From CAYJBH01 sp964368815 (GTDB lineage: Bacteria > Bacillota > Clostridia > Oscillospirales > Ruminococcaceae), in NCBI GenBank assembly GCA_964368815.1, contig CAYJDA010000003.1, forward strand, positions 62,001 through 126,000: 64,000 bases of DNA, in the 5' to 3' direction. Shown in pieces: positions 9,417 to 18,144 of the stretch. Every line of letters starts with the position of its first letter. Within the stretch, counting starts at the first letter, position 1. The position numbers and the translations under genes are program-made. Below the pieces are notes generated by a model that was not told where the DNA came from, searched no databases, and saw only the letters and a program-made list of their open reading frames with translations.

Positions 9417-10548
9417 AGCCTTCTCGGTTACTGTTTACAACAGCATGAATAAATTTAATACTCTCCACACCCTCTGATATTGTTGGGAAATCCATATCAT
9501 CTTGTGTTAGCTCTTCACCGTTAAGTTTTTTGAGTAATGCAGAGGTATAGGTTTTATAAAGGTTTGCAAAAGCAACAAATAATCCTTCGGGGTGGCCTGA
9601 TGGAATACGGTTTAGTTCGGCGGCTCGACCGGTAAGATATCCCATGCCACGGTTATATATTTGAACAGGGCAACCTTTTTTAGTTACAAAAAGTTGATTG
9701 GGATTTTCCTGCACCCACTCTATTGCACCTTCGGTACCGAATATTCTGACAACAAGACCATTTGAATGTCCTACACAAACTTGCGAAAAAGAAAAAACTC
9801 CGTGTGCTCCATTCTCGTATTCCAACAAAATATTTGCGTTCATTTCAAGAGGTTGTTCAAAATGATCGAGCACTGCACATACCTTACGAAGCTTTAATCC
9901 TGTAAGATAGTAAACCATGTGTTCAACATGGGTTCCAAGGTCTCCGACACAGTTAGAAACACCTGCAATTTCAGGATCCTTTCGCCACATAGAAAGCTTT
10001 TTAGTTGAAAGATCACCTTTTCCTACATCATCTATCAACCATTCCTGAAGAAATTCAGCGTTGACATTTATTATTTGGCCTATCTCTCCATCTTCAATTA
10101 TTTTTTTAGCCTGTTTAACAAGACAATTACCGGTATAAGAGTAGGTTACAGCAAAAAACACACCGCGTTTTTTTACTAACTCAGCCAACTCCTGTCCCTG
10201 CTCTACGGTATGGCAAAGTGGTTTTTCACAAACTACATTAAATCCATATTCAATAAAAAGTTTTGCTATCTCATAGTGTGTTATGTTGGGGGTGGTAATA
10301 ACAACAAAATCAATCTTATCATCACGTTCCGACTCTAATCGAGCCATCTCTATATAACTGGAATATAAACGTTCTTTTACGATTCCGAATACTTCTCCGC
10401 TTTTATTATTTTTTTCACTGTTTGTACTAAAGCACCCTGCCTTTAATACTGCGTTACCATCAAATTCAATTGCAGTTCTGTGAACCCCTCCGATAAAAGC
10501 GTCAACACTTCCGCCAACCATTCCATAGTTCAAAGTTTTTCTTTTCAT
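9397..10548 (-). CDS. Gfo/Idh/MocA family oxidoreductase
   Basis: Dehydrogenase of 383 aa in the longer subgroup that starts YGMVGGSVDAFIGGVHR and has the FSTNSEKN segment instead of a plain acidic beta-2 end. The signature CEKPLC (about residue 123) and VGDLGTHVEHMVYYLTG (D and H) mark the active site. The start was moved from a TTG to the adjacent ATG, which is 7 bp from GGAGG. Its 3' end overlaps that of the AraC-type gene by 20 bp on the opposite strand. Relatives of this shape act on glycosides or anhydro-sugars; the substrate here is open. Confidence 0.84.
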   Translation of the reverse strand: MKRKTLNYGMVGGSVDAFIGGVHRTAIEFDGNAVLKAGCFSTNSEKNNKSGEVFGIVKERLYSSYIEMARLESERDDKIDFVVITTPNITHYEIAKLFIEYGFNVVCEKPLCHTVEQGQELAELVKKRGVFFAVTYSYTGNCLVKQAKKIIEDGEIGQIINVNAEFLQEWLIDDVGKGDLSTKKLSMWRKDPEIAGVSNCVGDLGTHVEHMVYYLTGLKLRKVCAVLDHFEQPLEMNANILLEYENGAHGVFSFSQVCVGHSNGLVVRIFGTEGAIEWVQENPNQLFVTKKGCPVQIYNRGMGYLTGRAAELNRIPSGHPEGLFVAFANLYKTYTSALLKKLNGEELTQDDMDFPTISEGVESIKFIHAVVNSNREGSTWVEL

Positions 10549-10618
10549 CAATAATCCTCCGATAACCGTGCTTTAATTTTATTCTATAACACATAGATAA
10601 AAATTGCAACAGTTATTT

Positions 10619-10649
10619 AAATAATCTCCACAGTAGGTGGAAATTATTT
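10619..10649. repeat. 31-nt palindromic element, copy 1
   Basis: 13-nt arms AAATAATCTCCAC and GTGGAAATTATTT around the loop AGTAG, with one mismatch. The same architecture, with arm bases CAC/GTG changed to CGC/GCG, occurs at 56630-56660. It stands between the start of a minus-strand Gfo/Idh gene and the promoter of the glycosylase gene. Confidence 0.7.
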
Positions 10650-10654
10650 ATGTA

Positions 10655-10684
10655 TTGTATTGTTTGCATATATCATGTTATAAT
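10655..10684 (+). promoter_or_regulatory. Putative extended -10 promoter of the OGG-type glycosylase
   Basis: TTGTAT (10655-10660), 18 bp, TATAAT (10679-10684) preceded by TGT, which gives an extended -10 (TGnTATAAT). It ends 24 bp before the glycosylase ATG. Confidence 0.6.
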
Positions 10685-10707
10685 TACAGTGTAATAATTA
10701 TTATGAG

Positions 10708-11523
10708 ATGTTAGTTATGATAGAAATAAATGTTAGTAATTTGGATCTGTTTCAGATATCTGAAAGTGGTCAGTGTTTCAGGTTTAATCCCGTGGAGAAT
10801 GGTTACCGAATTATCGCCGATGGAAGGGTGTTATATCTTAATCAACCCACACGGGAAAGCCTTGTTCTTAATTGTAGCGAACAAGATTTTTCGGACTACT
10901 GGCAAAATTATTTTGATTTGAAAACCGATTACAATATGTTTATTGAGTCAATACCCGAAAAGGATATTTTTCTAACAAATGCTGCAGTATATGGTAATGG
11001 TATAAGAATATTAAAACAGCCGCTATTTGAAACATTGATATCTTTTATTATTTCACAACGAAAATCAATACCCGCAATAAAAACCTCCATTGAGGCATTA
11101 TGCAGGCTTTGTGGTGATGAGCTTGAAAAAGATATATTCGCCTTCCCTACTCCTGATGCGATTGCTTCATGTAGCATGGAGGAAATATTATCCTGCTCTG
11201 TAGGTTATCGTGCAAGATATATATTATCGGCGGCACGAAGTGTATCCGAGGGAGCAGTAGACCTTGAATCTTTACATATGTTAGATGATGAAACAATTTT
11301 AAAAGCACTGCTAGAATTTAACGGCGTTGGTGTTAAGGTTGCAAACTGTGTGCGATTGTTTGCATATCATCGACTTGCGGCATTTCCTGAGGATGTTTGG
11401 ATTATAAATACCGTTAACAAATATTATGGAGGTAAGTTTCCTTTAGATCTGTATGAAGGGTTTGCAGGGGTAATGCAGCAGTATATGTTTTTTTATTCAA
11501 GGTCAAATAAGCTTGGAAAATAG
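10708..11523 (+). CDS. 8-oxoguanine DNA glycosylase / HhH-GPD family repair enzyme
   Basis: Base-excision repair enzyme of 271 aa. Residues 1-100 resemble the OGG N-terminal domain (GQCFRFNPVENGY, with Gln-Cys-Phe-Arg conserved). The catalytic part has SFIISQRKSIPAIKTSIEA, the hairpin FNGVGVKVANCV with the Schiff-base lysine at about residue 210, and FPEDVWI with the catalytic aspartate at about residue 229. It would remove oxidised guanine and cut the abasic strand. A second ATG three codons in could also be the start. The gene stands alone, convergent with comF. Confidence 0.85.
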   Translation: MLVMIEINVSNLDLFQISESGQCFRFNPVENGYRIIADGRVLYLNQPTRESLVLNCSEQDFSDYWQNYFDLKTDYNMFIESIPEKDIFLTNAAVYGNGIRILKQPLFETLISFIISQRKSIPAIKTSIEALCRLCGDELEKDIFAFPTPDAIASCSMEEILSCSVGYRARYILSAARSVSEGAVDLESLHMLDDETILKALLEFNGVGVKVANCVRLFAYHRLAAFPEDVWIINTVNKYYGGKFPLDLYEGFAGVMQQYMFFYSRSNKLGK

Positions 11524-11537
11524 ACACTTTAAAATGG

Positions 11538-12200
11538 TTAAGATTTATTTTTTCTCCCGCTAGAGGTAGAGGCAAAGGCGTACCCGTAAACCTTTGTAGC
11601 GCCAGCCCTTTTAAGAATTGAGGCTACCTCATTCATGGTATTACCGGTAGTAACAACATCATCAACGATTAGTATTGTTTTTCCCGAAACAACACCTGTA
11701 TTTGTACACTTAAATGCAGATTTTAAATTCTTTCGTCTTTCCTTTAAATCTAATTTATGTTGTTTTTTCGTGTCAATTATTTTGATTATTGCATCTGTTC
11801 TTGGTATTCCGGTTTGCATTGCGAGCGCAGAAAGTAAATTTTCTGAAAGGCAATACTCCCTTTTTTTAAAATCAGGTACCCTTAAGAGACAGTCTATTTT
11901 TTCAAAAAGATAGTCTGGAAATTCTTTTGCATAGATTTCCGAGAGCTCCCTGCCATTAGAAGCATCATTAAAATGTTTCACCCTAACAATACTGCTTGCA
12001 ATACAACCATCATATCTATAAAGCGCTGTTATGCCGTCAAGCTTATCGATATCCTGATGTTGTTTAACTAATAAACAGGAGGGAAGTTTAAATTCTTCCG
12101 GATCGCAATCGGTGCATTTAGAAATAAACCCAATAACGCTATTGCAGAAGATACAGCGTTTGGGGAAGAAAATATTTGTAATAAAATCAATTATTTTCAC
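11538..12200 (-). CDS. ComF family phosphoribosyltransferase-like protein
   Basis: Protein of 220 aa related to ComFC, involved in DNA uptake or repair in competence. The N-terminus holds a zinc-finger-like cluster with CIFC near residue 16 and CTDC near residue 31. The C-terminus has the phosphoribosyltransferase signature ILIVDDVVTTGNTMNE (about residue 175). It begins at a GTG behind GAGG and overlaps recD2 by 14 bp, so the two are co-translated. Its role in a Clostridium-like organism without known competence is uncertain; a general role in DNA metabolism is possible. Confidence 0.85.
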   Translation of the reverse strand: MKIIDFITNIFFPKRCIFCNSVIGFISKCTDCDPEEFKLPSCLLVKQHQDIDKLDGITALYRYDGCIASSIVRVKHFNDASNGRELSEIYAKEFPDYLFEKIDCLLRVPDFKKREYCLSENLLSALAMQTGIPRTDAIIKIIDTKKQHKLDLKERRKNLKSAFKCTNTGVVSGKTILIVDDVVTTGNTMNEVASILKRAGATKVYGYAFASTSSGRKNKS

Positions 12201-14388
12201 ACAAAAACCTCTCTATAAGACTATAGCGCTTAGATGCTTTGTCGTCCGAGAGCATACTGGCTATTACCGATCGTTCTCCTACCGTAACTAATAATTCTCT
12301 TGCTCTGGTAACTGCGGTATATAACAGCTTTCGATAGCATAGCCTTTTAGGAATATCACAAACAGGAAGTATAACTGCAGTAAATTCACTTCCTTGGCTT
12401 TTATGTATTGTAATTGCATAGGCATGCTCCAACTCTATGAGTTGATCAGCAACATATATATAAGTTCTGTCATCAAACAAAACACGAATCTTCCCTTTTT
12501 TCTTGTCGATGCTATTAATATATCCTATGTCGCCATTAAAAACTCCAGTTCCGGTAAAACCATCCTCCCTTTCATACTCAAGATCATAATTGTTTTTAGT
12601 CTGCATAACTTTATCGCCAACCCTAAAAACTCTTTCGGCATTTGAAATTTGCTCGTCATCATTCTTTTTTGGATTAAGAAGGTTCTGCAACAGCGGGTTA
12701 AGAGCTAACGTTCCAAGTGGACCCACCTTGGTTGCGCATAACACCTGTAAATCTGTAAGTCCGTTATAACCATATTTGTTGGTAAGACGGTGTGATGCAA
12801 GGTCGAGAACAGTTCGCTGTGCTTTGTCTCCTAATTGTTCCAAGAAGTAGTAATCTCCGGTCTTGTTATTGCAAACAGGAAATTCACCTCTCCTTATTCT
12901 ATGAGCGTTACTAACAATCATACTACTTTGAGATTGCCTAAAAACCTCATTTAATGAAATACATGCAATTTGTTCTGATTCAATTATACTTTTTAGAATA
13001 TTACCCGGTCCTACCGATGGCAACTGTTCATGGTCACCTATTAAAATTAACCTCGCTGTGCTGGGAAGGGCACGCAATAAGGCACAAAACAGGAATATAT
13101 CAACCATTGACATTTCATCAACAATTACAACATCATATTTTAAAGGTTTTATCTCATTGTGTACAAAAGTTATTTCCTCTTTGTTATTAAAATTAACTTC
13201 TAAGAGTCTATGAATAGTAGTAGCATCACGGTCACAAAGCTCGGTCATTCTTTTTGCGGCTCTACCGGTAGGAGCTACCAAAGCAGTACGCTGTGCAGAT
13301 TGTTCAAGTAAAGAAATAATTGCTTTAACTGCTGTTGTTTTACCTGTGCCGGGGCCACCCGTAAGAACAAATACTCCACACTTCATAGCGCCTCTTATAG
13401 CGCTTTTTTGAAGATGTTGATATTGAAGGCCTTGTATTATTTCAAGTTGCTCCAATTTTTCTTCAAGGTCAGTTGTTTTTTTAGCTTTTCGCTCTCGCAA
13501 ATCTAATAATCGTTCTGCAATTTCGCGTTCAGCATGGTAGTATTCCGGCAGATAAATATAAATTTCATTATTAGAGATATACGAAATTAATCTGGATGCT
13601 TCAATTTCGTCGCTAAGAATGCTATCAATTCTTTGCTCCTCTACCACTAAAAAGCCTGCAACTGCAGGCACTAATTTATGTTTAGGTATACAGCAGTGGC
13701 CATTAGTTGTATTGTGTCGTAAAACATGATAAATTCCTGCAATCAACCTATCGTGTACATCGTGTCCAAAATCTAAGTGCTCTGCAATTTTATCCGCCAA
13801 AGAAAAATCTAATAAAACGGGAACATTACATAAAAAATATGGGTTTTGGGTTACGATATGCGTAACGTTAGCACCGTATGTGTTATATGCTTGAATTGCC
13901 GTGGCGGCAGATAATCCCATGGAGGTCAGCTGAATTATAGCCTCTCTAAGGCCAAACTGTCGATTAAATTCTTTCGAAATTAGTTTTGCCTTTTCAGGGT
14001 TAATTCCTTTAACCTTTGCAAGTTTTTCCGGCGAAGTGCATATTATTTCAAATGTGTCATCACCAAATGCTTCAGTAATTCTACCGGCAAGAACAGGCCC
14101 TACCCCCTTGATTAATCCACCTGAAAGGTATAGCCTGATACCTTCACTTGCGGTAGGCAATTCGGTGGTGTAGCCTTCAACTAAAAATTGTTTACCATAA
14201 TTTTGATGATGTGTATATCTTCCTTCTGCAGAAATTATTTCACCCATGCATAACAAAGGCATGCTGCCGACCACCGTCAACACTGCTCCATCAAAAATAA
14301 TTTCAGCTATGGTATAACCATTTTCAGAGTTTTGAAAGACAATATTTTGAACCGTTCCCTCAACCCTTGTCGTTGAACTGCTCTTCAT
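12187..14388 (-). CDS. recD2: RecD2-type ATP-dependent DNA helicase
   Basis: Superfamily 1B 5'-3' helicase of 733 aa acting in recombination and repair without RecBC. The N-terminal OB-like domain (VEGTVQNIVFQNSENGYTIAEI) and helix-hairpin-helix region (GPVLAGRITEAFGDD) are typical of RecD2. Motor motifs: Walker A TGGPGTGKTT near residue 345, motif II VDEMSM, motif III GDHEQLPSVGPGN, and C-terminal AITIHKSQGSEF and YTAVTRAR. I place the start at the ATG behind AAAGGATGTTA, two codons inside the longest frame. It overlaps comF downstream and a 43-codon ORF upstream. Confidence 0.93.
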   Translation of the reverse strand: MKSSSTTRVEGTVQNIVFQNSENGYTIAEIIFDGAVLTVVGSMPLLCMGEIISAEGRYTHHQNYGKQFLVEGYTTELPTASEGIRLYLSGGLIKGVGPVLAGRITEAFGDDTFEIICTSPEKLAKVKGINPEKAKLISKEFNRQFGLREAIIQLTSMGLSAATAIQAYNTYGANVTHIVTQNPYFLCNVPVLLDFSLADKIAEHLDFGHDVHDRLIAGIYHVLRHNTTNGHCCIPKHKLVPAVAGFLVVEEQRIDSILSDEIEASRLISYISNNEIYIYLPEYYHAEREIAERLLDLRERKAKKTTDLEEKLEQLEIIQGLQYQHLQKSAIRGAMKCGVFVLTGGPGTGKTTAVKAIISLLEQSAQRTALVAPTGRAAKRMTELCDRDATTIHRLLEVNFNNKEEITFVHNEIKPLKYDVVIVDEMSMVDIFLFCALLRALPSTARLILIGDHEQLPSVGPGNILKSIIESEQIACISLNEVFRQSQSSMIVSNAHRIRRGEFPVCNNKTGDYYFLEQLGDKAQRTVLDLASHRLTNKYGYNGLTDLQVLCATKVGPLGTLALNPLLQNLLNPKKNDDEQISNAERVFRVGDKVMQTKNNYDLEYEREDGFTGTGVFNGDIGYINSIDKKKGKIRVLFDDRTYIYVADQLIELEHAYAITIHKSQGSEFTAVILPVCDIPKRLCYRKLLYTAVTRARELLVTVGERSVIASMLSDDKASKRYSLIERFLCENN

Positions 14389-14491
14389 TAACATCCTTTA
14401 AATACATATCAATAGATTTAATAATTAAGCTGATAATATGCCACAATCCAAATAAAAAAACTGCACAGAAAAAAATATGTAAAGCCGCCAT
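14360..14491 (-). CDS. Possible small membrane protein, 43 aa
   Basis: A short frame not resembling any family I know. It starts with ATG preceded at 5-6 bp by AGGTG. The product begins MAALHIFFCAVFLFGLWHII, giving one hydrophobic helix over residues 3-24, then a charged tail with KSIDMYLKDVNEEQ. Its 3' end overlaps the recD2 start by 29 bp in another frame, so it may couple translation to recD2. Support is the Shine-Dalgarno site, the coherent membrane segment and the position in the only free gap of this minus run. It could still be a chance ORF. Confidence 0.45.
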   Translation of the reverse strand: MAALHIFFCAVFLFGLWHIISLIIKSIDMYLKDVNEEQFNDKG

Positions 14492-14531
14492 TGTTCACCT
14501 ATATAGAAAATCTTTTTCTATACTATGCGGC
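14484..14531 (-). promoter_or_regulatory. Stem-loop around the ribosome site of the 43-codon ORF
   Basis: Nested inverted repeats: inner 9-bp TATAGAAAA / TTTTCTATA (14502-14510 with 14514-14522, 3-nt loop) and outer 6-bp AGCCGC / GCGGCT (14483-14488 with 14527-14532). The outer helix would include codons 2-3 and bring the Shine-Dalgarno site and ATG into an internal loop. It follows the M18 peptidase stop by a few bases; there is no T-run, so it is not a convincing terminator. Confidence 0.4.
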
Positions 14532-14537
14532 TTGCAA

Positions 14538-15935
14538 TTAAAATGCGAAAAATTTAGAGTAAGCTTTATATAGTGAATAAAGATCAGCTTTGGAAATAAC
14601 CTCAAACGGGGAATGCATAGATGCTACCGGAATTCCTATATCAACAGTATTAAAGCCCATATTTCCAAGGTAGCATGCAACAGTACCACCACCTCCGGCA
14701 TCAACAGCACCAAGTTCTGCTACTTGATATGCACTGCCACTATCTTCTATAACCTTTAATGCAAAATACATCGCTTCTGCACTGGCATCGTTAGTACCAC
14801 CCTTTCCACGCACGCCGGTATATTTAGTTAAAACTAATCCCTGTCCGAGGTAGGCAGAATTTTGTCTGTCAAAAGCCGAGGCAAATCTTCCATCAAATGC
14901 AGCGGCTACATCTCCGGAAAAGACAAAACTGTTTTGCACTAATGTAAGATAATCTCCACCGGTTGTGTTAACAAGCGATTGTAAAACATTTTTTAAAAAA
15001 TCACCGCCAAGACCGGCCGGTCCCACTGAGCCTATCTCTTCTTTATCGGCTAAAATCATCATAGCAGTTTTTTTCGGCTTTTTTTGCTCTAATAATGCAT
15101 AAAGGCCTGCAAAACTACAGGAGCGATCATCATGACCATAAGCTCCAATCATGGATCTGTCAAAACCTACATCTTTCGGTAAAAAAGCAGGAACAATTTC
15201 TAATTCAGCCCGTATAAAATCATGCTCGGTTATATTATATTTTTCATTTAATAGCTTTAAGATGGCAAGCTTCACCGATTCTTTTTCACTGCTGTCAAAA
15301 TCGGGAAGTCCTCCCACAACAACAGTGAGTTCCTCACCTTTTAACCCCTCATTTAGTTTGCGATTACTCTGTTCAGCGGCAAGATGTGGCAATAGATCAA
15401 GTATAGTGAATACAGGATCTTTTTCATCTAATCCGATAGTTAGTTCTAACCTGCTTCCATCCTTGCGGTAAACTGCACCACAAAGCGCAAGCGGAAGAGC
15501 GCTCCACTGATATTTTCGAATGCCACCATAATAATGTGTTCTAAGGTACGCTGTTCCGTCCTGTTCATATAGTGGATTTGGTTTTATATCAAGGCGTGGT
15601 ACGTCAATATGAGAAGCAATAATATGTGCACCATTTTGCAGTGGTTCGCTGCCCATAATAAACGCAATTATTCCCTTTTCGCCGCACTTAATATATTTTT
15701 TGTCTCCGGCAACCGGAGGTTTTGAGGGCTTATAACAGCTAAAGCCCGATTTAGTTAACATATCCTCTGCCAAAGCTACGCACATGCGCTCGGTGTATCC
15801 TTTTTTTAGAAAATTAATATATTTTGATGAAAAACTCTCTATCTTTTTTAAGTTTTTTTCAGTAAATTTTTTATACGATTCCTTATTGATATATAATGAT
15901 TTATGGTCGCTTTTCTTAGAATTTTCCTTTTTCAT
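14538..15935 (-). CDS. apeB: M18 family aminopeptidase
   Basis: Dinuclear zinc aminopeptidase of 465 aa that removes N-terminal residues (often acidic) from peptides in the cytoplasm. Family M18 features: GAHIIASHIDVPRLDIKP with the metal-binding histidine and aspartate near residue 110, GAYGHDDRSCSFAGLYAL with the second metal aspartate, ADKEEIGSVGPAG with the catalytic/metal glutamates, and PVASMHSPFEVISKADLY near the C-terminus with the last metal histidine. All expected ligands are present. RBS AGGTAA precedes the ATG. The symbol is by family; bacterial M18 genes are named variously. Confidence 0.92.
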   Translation of the reverse strand: MKKENSKKSDHKSLYINKESYKKFTEKNLKKIESFSSKYINFLKKGYTERMCVALAEDMLTKSGFSCYKPSKPPVAGDKKYIKCGEKGIIAFIMGSEPLQNGAHIIASHIDVPRLDIKPNPLYEQDGTAYLRTHYYGGIRKYQWSALPLALCGAVYRKDGSRLELTIGLDEKDPVFTILDLLPHLAAEQSNRKLNEGLKGEELTVVVGGLPDFDSSEKESVKLAILKLLNEKYNITEHDFIRAELEIVPAFLPKDVGFDRSMIGAYGHDDRSCSFAGLYALLEQKKPKKTAMMILADKEEIGSVGPAGLGGDFLKNVLQSLVNTTGGDYLTLVQNSFVFSGDVAAAFDGRFASAFDRQNSAYLGQGLVLTKYTGVRGKGGTNDASAEAMYFALKVIEDSGSAYQVAELGAVDAGGGGTVACYLGNMGFNTVDIGIPVASMHSPFEVISKADLYSLYKAYSKFFAF

Positions 15936-15958
15936 GTTTAATTACCTTTCTGTAAAAA

Positions 15959-17161
15959 TTAGCTGTTATATATACTTAAATAGCTTTTGTAGTTTGCATT
16001 AATTTTATCCACATAATGATTCATTTGCTCATAAGGGAAAACTTTCAACGTTTTTCCATCGTCGCTATATTCCGGATTTTCAAGAAGCCCGTCCACCGTT
16101 CCCCAGCCGCTGTGATAAGCGGCTACAGCAGTTGAAATATCATTATCATAACGTTCAAGACATCTGCTAATATAGTAACTGCCAAATTCTATATTTACAT
16201 CAGGCTCATACATGTCATCATAGTTATACTCGCCACCCGGGTCTATTTGAAGCTGAATCCAATCAAAGGTTTCCTCGGTGATTTGCATAAGACCTCTGGC
16301 GCCAACATTAGAAATTGCGTCAGGATTAAAACCACTCTCCGTTTTTATCACTGCAAATATTAAATAACTGTCGACACCATAGTTTTTTGAAGCAGTTTCT
16401 ACATATCTCTCATATTCAAGACTGTATATTTCGTGCTCAAGACTGTTTAATACTCCTATGGTTAAGCCCACAATCGGTATTAACAATATTAATAAAAACA
16501 ATGGCAACAAACGACGAGATTTAAAAGGAATTCGTCGTTTACTTAACCCTTTTTTCTTACTTCGCTTAATGCTGTGATTAATTTTTTTAAGTAAATTATT
16601 TGCCTTTATGTGAAGTTCATCCAGATTTGCGGTATTACTTATTATATAATCGCCTGCAGCAATCAATCTCTTGTTCGCTGTTTGGGTAGCCAATCTTTTT
16701 ATTGCCTGGTCTGACGTCATGCCTCGTTCTAAAAGCCTCGTAATTTGAATGTTTTCATCCGATGTAACCACAACTATTTTATCGCAGTATTGTTCAAGAG
16801 GGTAATCTATCAACAACGGAACATCAATAAAAACAATCTTTTCACCATTTATTTGTGCATTCTTAATTTCATTAAACACCATTCTCGTAATGTATGGATG
16901 CGTAATGGAGTTTAAAAGTTGCTGTTTTTCCTTATTAATAAAAGATTTTTGTGATAATAAAGCTCGATTTAAACTACCGTCATTATTGATTATATCATTT
17001 CCAAAGGCAGAGGCAAGTTCATCAAGACACGGAGAGCCTTTTTCAATCGCCTTGTGTGCTAACTTGTCACAGTCTATAGTAGCATAGCCTTTGGATGCAA
17101 TATATGCCGTTAGGGCTGATTTCCCACTGCCTGAACGACCGGTTATTCCAACTATTGTCAT
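15959..17161 (-). CDS. coaE: Dephospho-CoA kinase fused to a membrane-anchored lytic transglycosylase
   Basis: A 400-aa fusion. Residues 1-195 are dephospho-CoA kinase, the last step of CoA synthesis: P-loop GRSGSGKS (8-15), DCDKLAH (30-36), FIDVPLLIDY (111-120), RLLERGMTSDQAIKRLATQ. A basic linker (about 199-217) leads to one membrane helix (218-237). Residues 245-400 are a soluble lytic transglycosylase domain: AVIKTESGFNP with catalytic Glu275, GARGLMQI, and AYHSGWG. No stop or evident internal start separates the parts. The two activities share no pathway; in related genomes I would expect two adjacent genes. ATGA overlap with tsaC. Confidence 0.88.
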   Translation of the reverse strand: MTIVGITGRSGSGKSALTAYIASKGYATIDCDKLAHKAIEKGSPCLDELASAFGNDIINNDGSLNRALLSQKSFINKEKQQLLNSITHPYITRMVFNEIKNAQINGEKIVFIDVPLLIDYPLEQYCDKIVVVTSDENIQITRLLERGMTSDQAIKRLATQTANKRLIAAGDYIISNTANLDELHIKANNLLKKINHSIKRSKKKGLSKRRIPFKSRRLLPLFLLILLIPIVGLTIGVLNSLEHEIYSLEYERYVETASKNYGVDSYLIFAVIKTESGFNPDAISNVGARGLMQITEETFDWIQLQIDPGGEYNYDDMYEPDVNIEFGSYYISRCLERYDNDISTAVAAYHSGWGTVDGLLENPEYSDDGKTLKVFPYEQMNHYVDKINANYKSYLSIYNS

Positions 17162-18144
17162 TTTTCCGCCACCTTGCCGTTCGCCGCCTTATGCAATCTA
17201 TTATAGACTGCTTCAAAATTTTTATCGGTATGTATGTACCATAACTTTACATCATAGTTATCTAATGAATTTAATATCTTAAAAAGCCTGTATTGTTGTT
17301 CTTTTTCCTGCGTAGATCTACCAATAATTATGCGGTGCTTTGCAGAAATATCCGCATATTCCTCTTCAAAACAAACAACGCCATACTCACCATTTTTATC
17401 CTTTAGGTGTTCTGCAAATGCATCTCCACAATAAAGAATAATATCTGCAGATGGTGCGTAATGCTTATATTTCATGCCGGGAGCTATAATTGAATTGTTT
17501 TTATTATCAACAATTTCTTGCCTCAATACTTGGGAAAGTTGAGTTCTCGAAATATCTCCCGGACGAAGAATGCACACATCTTCATCATCAAGTAATACAA
17601 TTGTACTTTCAACGCCAACAGTACAATTTCCACCATCAACTATTAAATCAATCTTTCCGTTTAATTGCCGGTATACTTCCTGTGCATCCGTAGGACTCGG
17701 TCTGCCGGAAATATTTGCTGAAGGCGCCGCGATAGGAACATTGCAAGCAGTAATAATATCACGAAAAATATTGTTAGCCGGAACACGTATTGCAACGGTA
17801 TCCTGTCCTGCTGTAACTACATCGTTAACCATAGCAGATCGTTTTGCCACAATGGTGAGTGGTCCGGGCCAAAAGTGATTTGCTAAACATAAAAACCTAT
17901 CGTCCGGATTTAGAATATACTTTTTCGCCATTTCTAAACCATCGCAATGTAAAATCATTGGATTATCAGAAGGTCGATTTTTAATTCTAAAAATTTCTGC
18001 AACACCCTGCTCGCTGTCACATCTTGCCGCAAGCCCATAAACCGTTTCGGTAGGTAGTGCAACAACCTGTTGTTTATTTAATAGTTCAACGGCTTTACAA
18101 ACAGCATTTTGTTCACCATTTATTATTTTTGTATTATGTGTCAT
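17158..18144 (-). CDS. L-threonylcarbamoyladenylate synthase (TsaC/Sua5)
   Basis: Makes threonylcarbamoyl-AMP from threonine, bicarbonate and ATP for the t6A37 modification of ANN-decoding tRNAs. The protein is 328 aa, the long Sua5 form: the YrdC domain (about 1-200) shows VVALPTETVYGLAA, KNRPSDNPMILH, FWPGPLTIV, RVPAN and PSANISGRPSPT, and a C-terminal Sua5 domain begins after SPGDISR-like PGDISRTQL and APGMKYKHYAP. The start was set at the ATG inside the prfA stop region (MTHNTKI), three codons after a GTG that has no ribosome site. It overlaps prfA by 11 bp and coaE by 4 bp. Confidence 0.92.
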   Translation of the reverse strand: MTHNTKIINGEQNAVCKAVELLNKQQVVALPTETVYGLAARCDSEQGVAEIFRIKNRPSDNPMILHCDGLEMAKKYILNPDDRFLCLANHFWPGPLTIVAKRSAMVNDVVTAGQDTVAIRVPANNIFRDIITACNVPIAAPSANISGRPSPTDAQEVYRQLNGKIDLIVDGGNCTVGVESTIVLLDDEDVCILRPGDISRTQLSQVLRQEIVDNKNNSIIAPGMKYKHYAPSADIILYCGDAFAEHLKDKNGEYGVVCFEEEYADISAKHRIIIGRSTQEKEQQYRLFKILNSLDNYDVKLWYIHTDKNFEAVYNRLHKAANGKVAEK

